This document shows positions 1-10,200 of a DNA stretch of 64,000 bases, in pieces. Below the pieces are notes generated by a model, which saw nothing but the letters and a program-made list of their open reading frames with translations, searched no databases and was not told where the DNA came from. Positions within the stretch are counted from its first letter, which is position 1. Each line of letters starts with the position of its first letter. Source of the DNA: Microbacterium sp. 67-17 (GTDB lineage Bacteria; Actinomycetota; Actinomycetes; Actinomycetales; Microbacteriaceae); assembly GCF_001898325.1 (NCBI RefSeq), contig NZ_MKTR01000002.1:124001-188000 (forward strand), written 5' to 3'. Position numbers and translations under genes: made by a program.

Positions 1-1172
<1,172 letters not shown>

Positions 1173-1191
1173 GGCGTCAAGTCCTTCCGGC

Positions 1192-2067
1192 TCAGTTCGC
1201 GATGAAGTCGCGGGCCCACGTCGCCGTGGCCTCGAGACCGCCGAACGTGTACATGTGGAGCTTCACGGCGCCCACCGACGGGTCGGCGTCGAACAGACCG
1301 GCGAGATCGGAGACGAACTTGTCGGGACCCGCGGAGCCCATCAGGTTCGTGAGCGAGAAGCCGTACTTCTTGACGATCATCGCGTTGGCTCCCACGCCGA
1401 AGCGGGATGCGAAGGAGATGAGGCGCTTGATGCCGGCGGGGCCGGGTGTGCCCAGGCGGATCTGGGTGTCGATGCCCCGGTCGCGGACGCCCGCGATCCA
1501 CGCCATCACCGGGTCGGTGTCGAAGCTGAACTGCGTCAGGATGACGGACTCAAGCCCGGCATCCTTCAGTGCTGCGGACTTATCTTCGAGGTGGCGCCAC
1601 AGGACGTCAGTGGGGATGTCGGGGTGTCCCTCGGGGTAGCCGGCGATCGACACTTCCTTGACGCCGTACTGCTGCAGCACTCCCGAACGGATCATGGTGA
1701 GCGCGTCGGGGTACGGCCCCTCCGGCGTTGCGGGGTCACCGCCGACAGCGAACACGTGCTCGGTGGCGCCGATCTCGGCGAGAGCACTGAGGAATTCCTC
1801 GAGCTGCGCCTGGGATGCGATGCGCCGCGCGGAGATGTGGGGGACGGGGATGAACCCGAGCTCCTTGACGGCCTTGGCCGCAGCTACCCGCATCGGAAGG
1901 TCTTCGTTGCCGAGGAAGGTCACGTTGACCTTCGTGCCGGCAGGGATGAGCGGCGCGGCTTCGGTCAAGCCGACGACGTCCTTCTCCTTGCCCGTGATCT
2001 CGAGCGAGTATCCCTCGACGAGTCGTTTGGCCGACTCGGTCGTCGTCGATGATTTGGTGTTCGCCAT
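1192..2067 (-). CDS. metF: Methylenetetrahydrofolate reductase family protein
   Basis: A 291-residue TIM-barrel flavoprotein of the MTHFR family, which interconverts 5-methyl-THF and 5,10-methylene-THF. Typical pieces are VNVTFLGNEDLPMR near the N-terminus, VPHISAR, FAVGGDPATPEGPY and a C-terminal part with GTPGPAGIKRL. I chose ATG at 2067 because AAAGGA lies 9 nt upstream; the frame runs open further but without a ribosome site. It is the first gene of the metF-purU-ligM run, so its likely job is oxidising the methyl-THF made by the demethylase, the reverse of the usual methionine-supply direction. A perfect palindrome (2124-2137) lies 57 nt upstream. Confidence 0.85.
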   Translation of the reverse strand: MANTKSSTTTESAKRLVEGYSLEITGKEKDVVGLTEAAPLIPAGTKVNVTFLGNEDLPMRVAAAKAVKELGFIPVPHISARRIASQAQLEEFLSALAEIGATEHVFAVGGDPATPEGPYPDALTMIRSGVLQQYGVKEVSIAGYPEGHPDIPTDVLWRHLEDKSAALKDAGLESVILTQFSFDTDPVMAWIAGVRDRGIDTQIRLGTPGPAGIKRLISFASRFGVGANAMIVKKYGFSLTNLMGSAGPDKFVSDLAGLFDADPSVGAVKLHMYTFGGLEATATWARDFIAN

Positions 2068-2123
2068 GGCGAGGGGTCCTTTCCGCTGCCAGGAGTGCGT
2101 CATTGCAGTATGTGGCGATTTTA

Positions 2124-2137
2124 CCTATGGACATAGG
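2124..2137. promoter_or_regulatory. Palindrome upstream of metF, candidate operator
   Basis: CCTATG-GA-CATAGG, a perfect 6+6 inverted repeat, lies about 57 nt before the metF start in an AT-richer patch. The adjacent MarR gene is the obvious candidate binder, but no other exact copy was found in the window. Confidence 0.4.
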
Positions 2138-2158
2138 GAATGTCCAGAGGGGTGACAG

Positions 2159-2200
2159 CGAGGAGGGGATACCGACACGTTGTCAGGTATCCCCTCCTCG
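2159..2200 (-). terminator. Strong hairpin downstream of marR, before metF
   Basis: A perfect 15 bp inverted repeat (arms 2159-2173 and 2186-2200, core GGAGGGGATACC) with a 12 nt loop starts 11 nt past the MarR stop codon. No U-run follows, so it is either an actinobacterial-style terminator or a barrier separating marR from the metF-purU-ligM unit. Confidence 0.7.
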
Positions 2201-2210
2201 GAAGGCGTGA

Positions 2211-2720
2211 TCAGCGCGCTTGGTTTGCGGCTGTTTCGTTCTCAAGGATCTGCAGCTCGCGCGCATCGACCAGCATGCGCTGCAGCAACGCGTTGAGGTT
2301 CGCGATTTCCTCGTGTGAGAGGTGGGCGAGAACGATGTCCTGGCCCCTCATCGAGATCGGCAGCATGTCGTCGTGCATCTGGACGCCCTCGGTCGTCAGA
2401 TACATCGGCCGGGATCCTCGCGGGCCGTCCAGCAGCACGATCAGGTCACGGCCCACGAGCGTGTTGACGCTCTTGGAGACCACTGCCTTGTTGACGCCGA
2501 TGAACTCGGAGACCTCTGTCGCGGAGAATCCCGGGTTGAGCGCCAGGACCGAGATCACGCGCCAGTCGTTGGTGCCGAGGCCGAACCGACGCCTCAGCTC
2601 GTTCGATTCGCGCCAGACGAGCGCGTTTGACAGGAGCGCCAGCAGGCGCGGCGTGAAGTTATCGGGGTCGACGGTGTTCTGAAGTGGTTCCCACTGGATG
2701 CGTGGATCGAGCCGGTCCAT
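2211..2720 (-). CDS. MarR-family transcriptional regulator
   Basis: A 169-residue winged-helix repressor. The helix-turn-helix region reads FSATEVSEFIGVNKAVVSKS (about residues 85-105), followed by a wing with LDGPRGSRPMYLT. It sits between the aldehyde dehydrogenase and the metF-purU-ligM module, all on the minus strand. MarR proteins commonly sense aromatic acids or their CoA esters, and vanillate/syringate demethylation in Sphingobium is under a MarR protein (DesR). Control of the demethylation genes through the 2124 palindrome is therefore reasonable but not shown. Start ATG 2720 was chosen because upstream residues look non-protein-like. Confidence 0.88.
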   Translation of the reverse strand: MDRLDPRIQWEPLQNTVDPDNFTPRLLALLSNALVWRESNELRRRFGLGTNDWRVISVLALNPGFSATEVSEFIGVNKAVVSKSVNTLVGRDLIVLLDGPRGSRPMYLTTEGVQMHDDMLPISMRGQDIVLAHLSHEEIANLNALLQRMLVDARELQILENETAANQAR

Positions 2721-2772
2721 GGGGTCCTTCGCGCGTCGGGTTCTGGTCGGGTTGGAAGTGACGGTAGTAGAA

Positions 2773-2809
2773 GATCGGGGCCGGGCGAGGAATCTGCCCG
2801 ACCCCGATC
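2773..2809 (-). terminator. Hairpin downstream of the aldehyde dehydrogenase
   Basis: Arms 2773-2786 and 2796-2809 (GATCGGGG..GGGC pairing with GCCCG.CCCCGATC) give a 14 bp stem with one mismatch and a 9 nt loop, 15 nt past the dehydrogenase stop codon. Confidence 0.7.
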
Positions 2810-2824
2810 GAGTGAGGGTGGTTC

Positions 2825-4321
2825 TTAGTGAGCCATCGCCGCGAGGGCTTCGGGGTCGATGGTTGCGATCGAGCGGGTGTCCTGGAAGGCGCGGATGCCC
2901 TCGATGCCCTGCTCGCGACCGATACCGGACTGCTTCATTCCGCCGAAGGGTGCGCGCAGGTCGAGGCGGGTTGCGCCGTGGTCGTTGACCCAGACGTACC
3001 CGCACTCGAGGGCGCCGCCGACGCGCTGCGCAGCGTCGGGGCTTCCGGTCCACACCGAACCGCACAGACCGGCCCACGTGTCGTTGGCGAGGCGGATGGC
3101 CTCCTCTTCGGTGTCGAAGGGGATGACCGGGATGACCGGGCCGAACTGTTCCATCGTGACCACGCGCAGGCTCGGGTCGGGGTCGACCACGATCGCGGGG
3201 CGCATGAAGTTGCCGCCCGCGAGTTCTCCGCCGGGGAGTTCGCCGAACTCGCGAACATCGGCGCCGGCATCCTTCGCCTCCTGAATGAGCTCTTCGACGA
3301 ATGCCTTCTGCGCTGAGGAGTGCAGGGGACCCATCGTCGTGCCCTCGTCCAGGCCGTACCCGATGACAGCCTTGCTGAGGCGGTCGGACAGACCGTTCAC
3401 GACCTCGTCGAGGCGAGACCGGTGCACGTACACGCGCTTGGCGTTCATGCAGATCTGGCCCGTCGTGTCGTAGATCGCCGCGTACAGACGGTCCAGGTGG
3501 GTGTCGTCGATGACGGCATCTTCGAGGAAGATCGCGGCGTCGTTCCCGCCGAGCTCCAGCGTGACGCGGGTCAGGGTCTTCGACGCCATCTCCATCATCC
3601 GCTTGCCGCCACCTACGGACCCGGTGAAGCAGACCTTGGCGATGTCGGTGTTCTGGATCAGGCCCGACATGTTCTCGTCCTTGCCGGTGACGATGTTCAG
3701 CACCCCGGGCGGCAGTTTCTCGGCGACGCGCTGCACGAGCTTCGCGGTGGCAAGCGGTGCGGTCAGCGGCGGCTTGACGATCGCGGTGTTGCCGGCCAGC
3801 AGTGCGTGGGGGAGAGCTGCGCCGAGGATCGCGATCGGCCAGTTGAACGGCACGATGATCGTGGTCACACCCAGCGGCTGGTACGACACCTTCGTGTCGA
3901 CCGGGATCGCGCCAGGAACCGCCGGCAGCGTGTGGTCGGTGTCGACCTCGTCAGCGAGCATGAGCGCGAGGTTCCAGCGGATCTCGAATACAAGCGCGTC
4001 AACCCAGGCCTCGAATCGGACCTTGCCGTTCTCCTGCGACAGGATCGCTGCGTCCTCGTCGCGGTCATCCGCGATTCCCGCGATCGCTTCGGCCATCAAG
4101 CGCGCGCGCTCTTTCGCGCCCAGAGCCGCCCACGCCGGGAAAGCTTCCTTTGCGGCAGCTACCGCGTCCGCGACATCCTGTTGCGAAGCCGCTGCAGCCT
4201 CACCGACAACCGCGCCCGGCTTGCCGGGGTCCGCGATCTTCAGCGTCTCGTCGGTGAACCGCTCGGTTCCCCCGATGAACAGTCCGGTCCGTACACCGGC
4301 CTGCGTCAACGTGTCAGACAT
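2825..4321 (-). CDS. NAD(P)-dependent aldehyde dehydrogenase
   Basis: A 498-residue ALDH-superfamily enzyme oxidising an aldehyde to its acid. Key residues are in place: Asn160 in PFNWP, the general base Glu256 in ELGGND, and the nucleophile Cys291 in TGQICMNAKR. Start ATG 4321 follows AGAGAGG. It is divergent from the transketolase operon across a 337 bp promoter region, and it is followed by marR. It resembles broad aldehyde dehydrogenases; benzaldehyde-type, vanillin or glycolaldehyde substrates would all fit the neighbourhood. The second ALDH at 13064 is the better match to vanillin dehydrogenases. Confidence 0.88.
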   Translation of the reverse strand: MSDTLTQAGVRTGLFIGGTERFTDETLKIADPGKPGAVVGEAAAASQQDVADAVAAAKEAFPAWAALGAKERARLMAEAIAGIADDRDEDAAILSQENGKVRFEAWVDALVFEIRWNLALMLADEVDTDHTLPAVPGAIPVDTKVSYQPLGVTTIIVPFNWPIAILGAALPHALLAGNTAIVKPPLTAPLATAKLVQRVAEKLPPGVLNIVTGKDENMSGLIQNTDIAKVCFTGSVGGGKRMMEMASKTLTRVTLELGGNDAAIFLEDAVIDDTHLDRLYAAIYDTTGQICMNAKRVYVHRSRLDEVVNGLSDRLSKAVIGYGLDEGTTMGPLHSSAQKAFVEELIQEAKDAGADVREFGELPGGELAGGNFMRPAIVVDPDPSLRVVTMEQFGPVIPVIPFDTEEEAIRLANDTWAGLCGSVWTGSPDAAQRVGGALECGYVWVNDHGATRLDLRAPFGGMKQSGIGREQGIEGIRAFQDTRSIATIDPEALAAMAH

Positions 4322-4658
4322 CCTGCACCTCTCTGTGTGTTGTCTTCCCTGATTCGGATGCCGTAGCACCCGCCCCGCGCCGGGCGGCGCGCGAGTCCAT
4401 TGTGCAGCGTCACTCGACCCCCGGGATCCCTTTCGTGGATTTGGGGCGCGTATGCGACCGTTCCTCGCCCCTCCGCGAGGGGCTGCATTCGGTGCCAGTG
4501 AGCGCTGATTCGAGTTTAGGTGCATTCCTGTTTACTTGTAAATGAGTTTGTGTTAGCGTCACTCGCATCGCCCCGGTTGAGCCGGTGGCAACGCGAACGA
4601 GAGTCGATGATGACCCCCGCGGTCTGTCGCTCTCCTGTCATCGATGAGGAGGCATGTG
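4322..4658. promoter_or_regulatory. Divergent promoter region with TTTAC-TT-GTAAA palindrome
   Basis: This 337 bp gap separates the divergent aldehyde dehydrogenase and transketolase operon and holds no convincing gene. Its most AT-rich part (about 4505-4560) contains a perfect 5+5 inverted repeat, TTTAC-TT-GTAAA, at 4531-4542, a likely operator for a shared regulator. Promoter boxes could not be assigned with confidence. Confidence 0.45.
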
Positions 4659-5534
4659 ATGGGTCGAACGTCCCCTGTGACGCAGGAGCGTCGGAGCGTC
4701 GAGGAGCTCGAGGATCTCGCTTTCGAGCTTCGACAGAAGCTCCTGAACCTGTGCGGTACGTACGAGGGAGCGGTACACATCGGCGGTGATCTGTCGTCCG
4801 CCGACATCTTCACCGCGCTGTTCGAGTACGGACTGAATGTCGACCCCACCAACCTCGCCAACCCCACCCGCGACCGGTTCGTGCTCAGCAAGGGGCACGC
4901 GGCAGTGGCCATGTACATCGCCATGGCCATCAAGGGGTTCTTCTCGTACGACGGCATCGTCGACACGTACGGCCAGCTCGACAGCGCCTACGGCATGCAT
5001 CCGTGCAAGGTGCAGCTGCCCGGCGTCGAAGCATCCACCGGATCGCTCGGTCACGGCCTTCCCCTCGCCGTCGGCATGGCGATGGGCGCGCGTGGGCGCG
5101 GTGCCACGCATCGCGTAGTGACGCTGATGGGTGATGGCGAGACCGGCGAAGGATCCGTCTGGGAGGCCGCCCTGGTCGCGAGCTCGAACAAGCTCGGCAA
5201 CCTTGTCGCCGTCATCGACCGCAACCGCCAGCTCATGACGAGCTTCGATGAGGAGCGCGTCACGCTCGAGCCCTACACCGACAAGTGGGCGGCGTTCGGG
5301 TGGAACGTGATCCACGTCGACGGACACGACATGGCGGCCCTCGTGGAGGCGATCGACAGTCTCCCTCCCACTGACAGCGACAAGCCGACCGTCATCGTCG
5401 CCGAGACCGTCAAGGGTAAGGGTGTCGACTTCATGGAGCACAACCTCGCCTGGCACGCCGGCTCGCTCGGCGCCGCAGACCTGGAGCGCGCGCTTGCCGC
5501 TCTGGAAGCAACCCGCACGAAGGAGAACGTCTGA
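4659..5534 (+). CDS. Transketolase, N-terminal (ThDP-binding) subunit
   Basis: A 291-residue half-transketolase. The thiamine-diphosphate binding motif is GDGETGEGSVWEA (GDG at 158-160) with the paired Asn in VIDRNRQ about 26 residues later; LSKGHAAVA (77-85) is also typical. ATG 4659 has GAGGAGG upstream, whereas the ATG at 4644 does not. The partner half begins one base into this gene's stop codon, so the two must form one enzyme. Split transketolases act on sugar phosphates or unusual ketoses (for example apulose-4-phosphate in D-apiose pathways). No kinase is encoded here, which makes a non-phosphorylated ketol donor possible (see findings). Confidence 0.92.
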   Translation: MGRTSPVTQERRSVEELEDLAFELRQKLLNLCGTYEGAVHIGGDLSSADIFTALFEYGLNVDPTNLANPTRDRFVLSKGHAAVAMYIAMAIKGFFSYDGIVDTYGQLDSAYGMHPCKVQLPGVEASTGSLGHGLPLAVGMAMGARGRGATHRVVTLMGDGETGEGSVWEAALVASSNKLGNLVAVIDRNRQLMTSFDEERVTLEPYTDKWAAFGWNVIHVDGHDMAALVEAIDSLPPTDSDKPTVIVAETVKGKGVDFMEHNLAWHAGSLGAADLERALAALEATRTKENV

Positions 5535-6496
5535 TGCCTGTCACCTTCACCTTCGGTGAGTTCCTCGGGGCCCGATCCGTCATCGGTTCGACCCTTGCCG
5601 AGCTCGGGGAGACCCACGAGAACCTGTGGGTCATCACCCCCGACATCGGGGCGACGCTCGTGGAGTTCCGCGACAAGTTCCCCGAGCGGTTCCTCGACGT
5701 AGGTCTTGCCGAGCAGGCGAGCGTCGGAGTCGCCGCGGGCCTTGCCTACGACGGCAACATCCCGGTGGTCTCGGGCATGCTTCCCTTCCTGAGCATGCGC
5801 GCGCTCGAGCAGATCCGAACCGACGTCTGCTACCCCAACCTGCCCGTGAAGATCATCGGCACGCACGGGGGCCTCGTCGGAAACGGCGGCTCGACCCACT
5901 ACGCCGTCGAAGACCTCGCGCTGATGTGCGCCCTCACCAACATGACGGTCACCTCGATCGGCGACCCGCTGATGGTCGGCGAGATCCTTCGCCAGTCGAT
6001 GGCGATGCAGGGCCCCCTCTACATCCGTCTTGCCGTGGGCAAGAAGGACAAGGTGCTCTACGAGCCCGGGCAGCACGACATCCGCATCGGCAAGGGAATC
6101 GTCGCGCGGCAGGGCACCGACGTGACCCTGTTCACGCATGGCACGACGGTCGCGCAGGCACTGGATGCCGCCGACGAGCTCGAGCGCGAGGGTGCTTCGG
6201 TGCGCGTGGTCGACATGTTCACGCTCAAGCCGATCGACGCTGACCTGATCGCGCAGTGCGCCGAAGAGACCGGCGGACGCTTCGTCGTTCTGGAAGACCA
6301 CCTCGCCTACGGCGGACTCGCCTCGCGCGTCGCCGACGTGGTGGCCGACCGCGGCATCCACCTGACCGCCTTCGAGCGCCTGGGCATTCCGCAGGTCTAC
6401 GCCGGCTTCGGCGAAGACGAACAGCTGCGCGACAAGCACGGCTACGGCCTTTCGGCGACAGTCTCGGCCCTGCGCCGCGCTCTCGCCGCTCGCTGA
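5534..6496 (+). CDS. Transketolase, C-terminal (pyrimidine/PYR and C-terminal) subunit
   Basis: A 320-residue partner of the preceding gene, with the ThDP pyrimidine-binding domain first and the transketolase C-terminal domain (DVTLFTHGTTVAQAL onward) last. The catalytic glutamate that activates the cofactor is visible as Glu60 in DVGLAEQASVGVAAG. Its start codon overlaps the upstream stop (TGATG), which suggests translational coupling and a 1:1 complex. A good ribosome site (GGAGAGACGA) precedes the next gene, the dehydrogenase at 6526. Family is firm; the donor substrate is not determined by sequence alone. Confidence 0.92.
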   Translation: MPVTFTFGEFLGARSVIGSTLAELGETHENLWVITPDIGATLVEFRDKFPERFLDVGLAEQASVGVAAGLAYDGNIPVVSGMLPFLSMRALEQIRTDVCYPNLPVKIIGTHGGLVGNGGSTHYAVEDLALMCALTNMTVTSIGDPLMVGEILRQSMAMQGPLYIRLAVGKKDKVLYEPGQHDIRIGKGIVARQGTDVTLFTHGTTVAQALDAADELEREGASVRVVDMFTLKPIDADLIAQCAEETGGRFVVLEDHLAYGGLASRVADVVADRGIHLTAFERLGIPQVYAGFGEDEQLRDKHGYGLSATVSALRRALAAR

Positions 6497-6525
6497 TCCC
6501 ACCCCACCGCTCAACGGAGAGACGA

Positions 6526-7587
6526 ATGAAGACCGTAGCTGTCACCCGCATCGGGAGCTTGCGTGACCCCGACGAGAATGCCCGTGGCCGCGTCGAGGTC
6601 GTGGACTTCCCCGAGCAGGACCTCGGGCCGGAGGATGTCCGCGTCCGGGTCGCGTACTCGGCGATCTGCGGATCTGACCCCCACCTGGCCGAAGGCTACT
6701 TCGGCACCGACGTGCCGATTGGCTTGGGCCACGAACTGTCGGGCGTCGTCGAAGCGCTCGGCGAGCGCGCGCACCGAAATGGGCTGCAGGTCGGCGACAG
6801 GGTCGCGGGAAACTTCCTGCGCTTCTGCGGCACCTGCCGCCCCTGTCAGGAAGGTAAGCAGCAGTTCTGCGAGCACATCCAGGAGTACAACCGCCCGGGG
6901 ATGGCCGAGACGATCACGTGGCACGAGTCGCAGCTCTACAAGCTGCCCGACTCGGTGTCGCTTCTGAAGGGATGCCTGCTTGAGCCGACCTCGGTGGCAG
7001 TGCGGATCGCCGACAAGACCCGTGTTCGCGTCGGTGATCGGGTTGCGATCGTCGGTGGCGGCCCGATCGGGCAGCTCACGCTGCAGGTCATGCGGATGTA
7101 TGGTGCGACATCACTCACGATGATCGAGCCGATCGCCGAGCGACGTGAGATGGCCACCCGTCACGGCGCCGAATTCGTCATCGACCCCGTCGCCGAGGAC
7201 CAGTTCGCGCGGGCCGATGAGATCACCGACGGTCGCGGCTACGACGTCGTCATTGACGCCTCCGGTTCGACCCGCGCCGTGAAGGGGATTCTCGACATCG
7301 CTGCCAAGGGAGGCACCGTCGTCTACGGCGCGATGTATCCCGCGCAGTTCGAGATGCCGCTCAACCTCTCGGACTACCTGTACCTGAAGGAGCTCACGCT
7401 CACTGGCGTGTTCGTCTCGCCCTACGCTTTCCCGAGGGCGCTGCAGATCCTGCCGCATCTGGACGTGGACGAGCTCACCGCGGCGGTCTTCGATCTGGAT
7501 GACGCGTCCGAGGCTTTCGCGGTCCACGTCAGCGGTGTGCACCCGAAGGTCGTCATCCGTTGCAACCGCTTCGAGGAGTCAGAATGA
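6526..7587 (+). CDS. Zinc-dependent medium-chain alcohol/polyol dehydrogenase
   Basis: A 353-residue MDR enzyme of the threonine/sorbitol/idonate dehydrogenase type. Catalytic zinc ligands are Cys48, His69 and Glu70 (GLGHE). The structural zinc loop carries Cys101, Cys104, Cys107 and Cys115. The NAD-binding glycine motif is VGGGPIGQL. The family oxidises secondary alcohols of polyols to ketones. In this operon it would make the ketose or ketol that the transketolase cleaves. ACGGAGAG precedes the start, and the 3' end overlaps the ABC ATPase gene by 4 nt (ATGA). Confidence 0.88.
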   Translation: MKTVAVTRIGSLRDPDENARGRVEVVDFPEQDLGPEDVRVRVAYSAICGSDPHLAEGYFGTDVPIGLGHELSGVVEALGERAHRNGLQVGDRVAGNFLRFCGTCRPCQEGKQQFCEHIQEYNRPGMAETITWHESQLYKLPDSVSLLKGCLLEPTSVAVRIADKTRVRVGDRVAIVGGGPIGQLTLQVMRMYGATSLTMIEPIAERREMATRHGAEFVIDPVAEDQFARADEITDGRGYDVVIDASGSTRAVKGILDIAAKGGTVVYGAMYPAQFEMPLNLSDYLYLKELTLTGVFVSPYAFPRALQILPHLDVDELTAAVFDLDDASEAFAVHVSGVHPKVVIRCNRFEESE

Positions 7588-9119
7588 CCCTGTTGGAAGA
7601 GCGCCCCGAGGTGCGCCCGGTCGACGTCCCGGCGCTCGCCGCGCACGATATCGTCAAGCGTTTCGACGGCGTCCACGCGCTCGAGCGGGCGCAGTTTTCG
7701 GTTCTTCCGGGCGAGATTCACGCCCTCTTGGGTGAGAACGGTGCCGGAAAGTCGACGCTCATCAAGATCCTGACCGGCGTATACGCGCCGGACGGCGGGA
7801 CGATCTACCGCAACGGTGAAAAAGTCGATTTCGCCAACGTTCGGGTCGCGAACGCAGCGGGTGTCGTCGCTCTCTACCAGGAGCTGTCGATCATCCCGAC
7901 GATCAGCGTCGCCGAGAACATCCTGCTCGGCGAGCAGACGCCCAGCCGGGGTGGGATCGTGCAGTGGGGTCAGATGCGCAAGCGCGCGAAGGCGCAGCTT
8001 GAGAGCATCAACCAGCGCAAGATTCCCCTGAACGCGCTCGCCGGTGACCTCTCGCCCGTGCAGCAGACGATGGTCGCCTTCGCTCGCGCCCTCGCGACGG
8101 ACGCAAAGGTCCTCATCCTCGACGAGCCGACGGCCTCGCTCACTGACACCGAGATCGTCGAGCTGTTCTCGGTTCTGCGCGCGCTGCGGGATCGTGGTGT
8201 GGCGATCGTGTACGTGTCGCATCGCCTTGAAGAGGTTTTCCAGCTGTGCGATCGGCTCACGATCATGCGTAACGGCACGCACATCGTCACGAAGGATGTC
8301 GCCGACTCCCATATCGATGAGGTGATCTCTCTCATGGTCGGGCGCAACGCGAACGAACTCTTCCCCGAGCGGGGGACCGCCACCGACGAGGTCGCCATCG
8401 AGGTGCGCCACCTGGACGGGCGCCGGGTGAAGGATGTCTCTTTCGTTGCCCGCAAGGGTGAGGTGCTCGGCATCGGCGGCCTCGCCGGTTCCGGGCGCAG
8501 TGAGCTGCTGCGCATCCTCTCGGGTGCCCAGAAGCACGTGGGCGGCGAGATCGTCGTCGGCGACACCGTTCTTCCCTCCTCGCCAGGAGTCGGAAAGGCG
8601 CTCGAGGCGGGGATCGCTCTTGTCCCTGAGGAGCGACGCAGCCAGGGTGTCATCCTGGCCGCCTCGATCCAGGACAACATCGCCGTGGCCAACATCCCGA
8701 CGGTCAGCACCGCCGGAATCGTGTCGGGCGCGAAGATCTCCACGATCACCAAGCGTGGTATCGCGGATCTCAAGATCAAGGCGCGGAGCCCGCGCCAACA
8801 CGTCGGCGAACTCTCCGGCGGGAACCAGCAGAAGGTGGTTCTCGCGAAGATGCTCGCCCGAAAGCCGAAGGTTCTGCTCATGGACGAGCCGACCCGAGGC
8901 ATCGATGTCGGCACCAAGGCGGAGATCTACCGGCTCATCCGGCAGCTCGCTGCCGAGGGCACCGCGATCATCGCGGTCAGTTCGGAGCTTCCCGAGCTGA
9001 TCGGAATGAGCGACCGGATCATCATCCTCCACGAAGGCGAGATCAGCGGCACCGTGCCCGCTGAGGGTGCCGACGACGAACTCCTCCTCTCTTACTGCTA
9101 CGGGAAGCACCAGTCATGA
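7584..9119 (+). CDS. Sugar-type ABC transporter ATPase (RbsA/XylG family)
   Basis: A 511-residue tandem ATPase of the carbohydrate uptake transporter 2 class. The first nucleotide-binding domain has Walker A GENGAGKST (50-58) and Walker B VLILDEPT. The second has the signature ELSGGNQQ and Walker B VLLMDEPTRG; its P-loop is degenerate (GLAGSGRSE), as is usual in this family. It is coupled to the dehydrogenase upstream and the permease downstream by ATGA overlaps. It powers import through the membrane protein at 9116 using the lipoprotein at 10201. Confidence 0.92.
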   Translation: MTLLEERPEVRPVDVPALAAHDIVKRFDGVHALERAQFSVLPGEIHALLGENGAGKSTLIKILTGVYAPDGGTIYRNGEKVDFANVRVANAAGVVALYQELSIIPTISVAENILLGEQTPSRGGIVQWGQMRKRAKAQLESINQRKIPLNALAGDLSPVQQTMVAFARALATDAKVLILDEPTASLTDTEIVELFSVLRALRDRGVAIVYVSHRLEEVFQLCDRLTIMRNGTHIVTKDVADSHIDEVISLMVGRNANELFPERGTATDEVAIEVRHLDGRRVKDVSFVARKGEVLGIGGLAGSGRSELLRILSGAQKHVGGEIVVGDTVLPSSPGVGKALEAGIALVPEERRSQGVILAASIQDNIAVANIPTVSTAGIVSGAKISTITKRGIADLKIKARSPRQHVGELSGGNQQKVVLAKMLARKPKVLLMDEPTRGIDVGTKAEIYRLIRQLAAEGTAIIAVSSELPELIGMSDRIIILHEGEISGTVPAEGADDELLLSYCYGKHQS

Positions 9120-10111
9120 CCTCCACCGACAACCAGAAGTCCCCGACGACCACGTCGATCGTCGTCGGTCACGCCAGCAACGCCGGCAGATGGATGCTGC
9201 AGGGCGGCACGATCGTCGCCCTGATCGTGCTCGTGCTGTTCTTCTTCCTGATGCGCCCCGACGTGTTCCTCACGTTCGTGAACGTGAAGAACATCCTGTA
9301 TCAGGTCTCGATCCTGGCGATCATCGCCGGAGCGCAGACCGTCGTCATGGTCGTCGGCGACTTCGACCTGTCGGTGGGTGCCACCTCGGCGCTGGCCGGC
9401 GCGACTGCAGCGGCCGCCATGCTCGGTGGATGGCCCGTTCCGGCGGCAATCGTTCTTGCCCTCATCGTGGGACTCCTGATCGGTCTGCTCAACGGCGTCC
9501 TGGTCGCCTACCTCAATCTGTCGGCGTTCATCGCGACGCTTGCCATGATGACCTCGGTCGTTGGGCTCGCGTTCCTCGTGACGCAGGGAACCACGCTGTT
9601 CAACTTCCCCCCGGAGTTCAACGAGCTCGGTCAGGGCAAGCTCTTCGAGATCCCGCTCCCGGTCTACTTCGCGATCATCATCTCGGTGATCCTGTGGTTC
9701 GTCCTGCGCTACACGACGCTGGGTCGCCGCTGGCACGCGATCGGCGGCAGCGTCGAGGTTTCGCGCCTCTCGGGTGTCAATGTGCGCCGGGCGCGTCTGC
9801 TCGCCTTCACCATCGCCGGATTCGTGTCGGCCATCGGCGGCATCCTGCTCGCCGCTCGCCTCGGCAGTGCGAGCGCGGTTCAGGGCGAGGACAACATGAT
9901 GTTCTCGGTCGCGGCGGTGTTCCTCGGCATGACCATCGTGCGTTCGGGTGCCGCCAACCTCGTCGGCACGATGGTCGGTGTCGCAATCATCGGTGTCATG
10001 AGCAACGGCCTGAACATCCTCGGCGTCAACGCCTACGTTCAACAGGTCGTCACCGGCATCATCATCATCGCCGCCGTGACGCTCTCGTCCCTCAAGCATC
10101 GGGAGCGGTGA
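9116..10111 (+). CDS. Sugar-type ABC transporter permease (RbsC family)
   Basis: A 331-residue polytopic membrane protein with about 8-10 hydrophobic segments. It has the family motif GDFDLSVGA and the C-terminal conserved stretch AAVFLGMTIVRSGAANLVGT. It is the single permease gene of this importer and presumably homodimerises. The start overlaps the ATPase stop by 4 nt. The 89 nt before the binding-protein gene contain a small hairpin. Confidence 0.92.
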   Translation: MTSTDNQKSPTTTSIVVGHASNAGRWMLQGGTIVALIVLVLFFFLMRPDVFLTFVNVKNILYQVSILAIIAGAQTVVMVVGDFDLSVGATSALAGATAAAAMLGGWPVPAAIVLALIVGLLIGLLNGVLVAYLNLSAFIATLAMMTSVVGLAFLVTQGTTLFNFPPEFNELGQGKLFEIPLPVYFAIIISVILWFVLRYTTLGRRWHAIGGSVEVSRLSGVNVRRARLLAFTIAGFVSAIGGILLAARLGSASAVQGEDNMMFSVAAVFLGMTIVRSGAANLVGTMVGVAIIGVMSNGLNILGVNAYVQQVVTGIIIIAAVTLSSLKHRER

Positions 10112-10129
10112 CCCCACCGATCCCATGAC

Positions 10130-10147
10130 TCCGAGTCCCGACTCGGA
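10130..10147 (+). other. Small intergenic hairpin between permease and binding-protein genes
   Basis: TCCGAGT-cccg-ACTCGGA forms a 7 bp stem with a 4 nt loop just after the permease stop. It could protect mRNA ends or attenuate, letting the binding protein be made at a different level; evidence is only the repeat. Confidence 0.3.
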
Positions 10148-10200
10148 TCCCCACCCCGGGGAAGCACACAGAGAAAACGCAATACACAAAGGAGTAGATA

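Noticed and set aside
5273..6514. 413-codon open frame on the minus strand
   Set aside because: Antisense to the split transketolase genes, which have cofactor and catalytic motifs; the antisense product shows none.
7422..9110. 562-codon open frame on the minus strand
   Set aside because: Antisense to the first RbsA-type ATPase, low-complexity composition, no recognisable motif.
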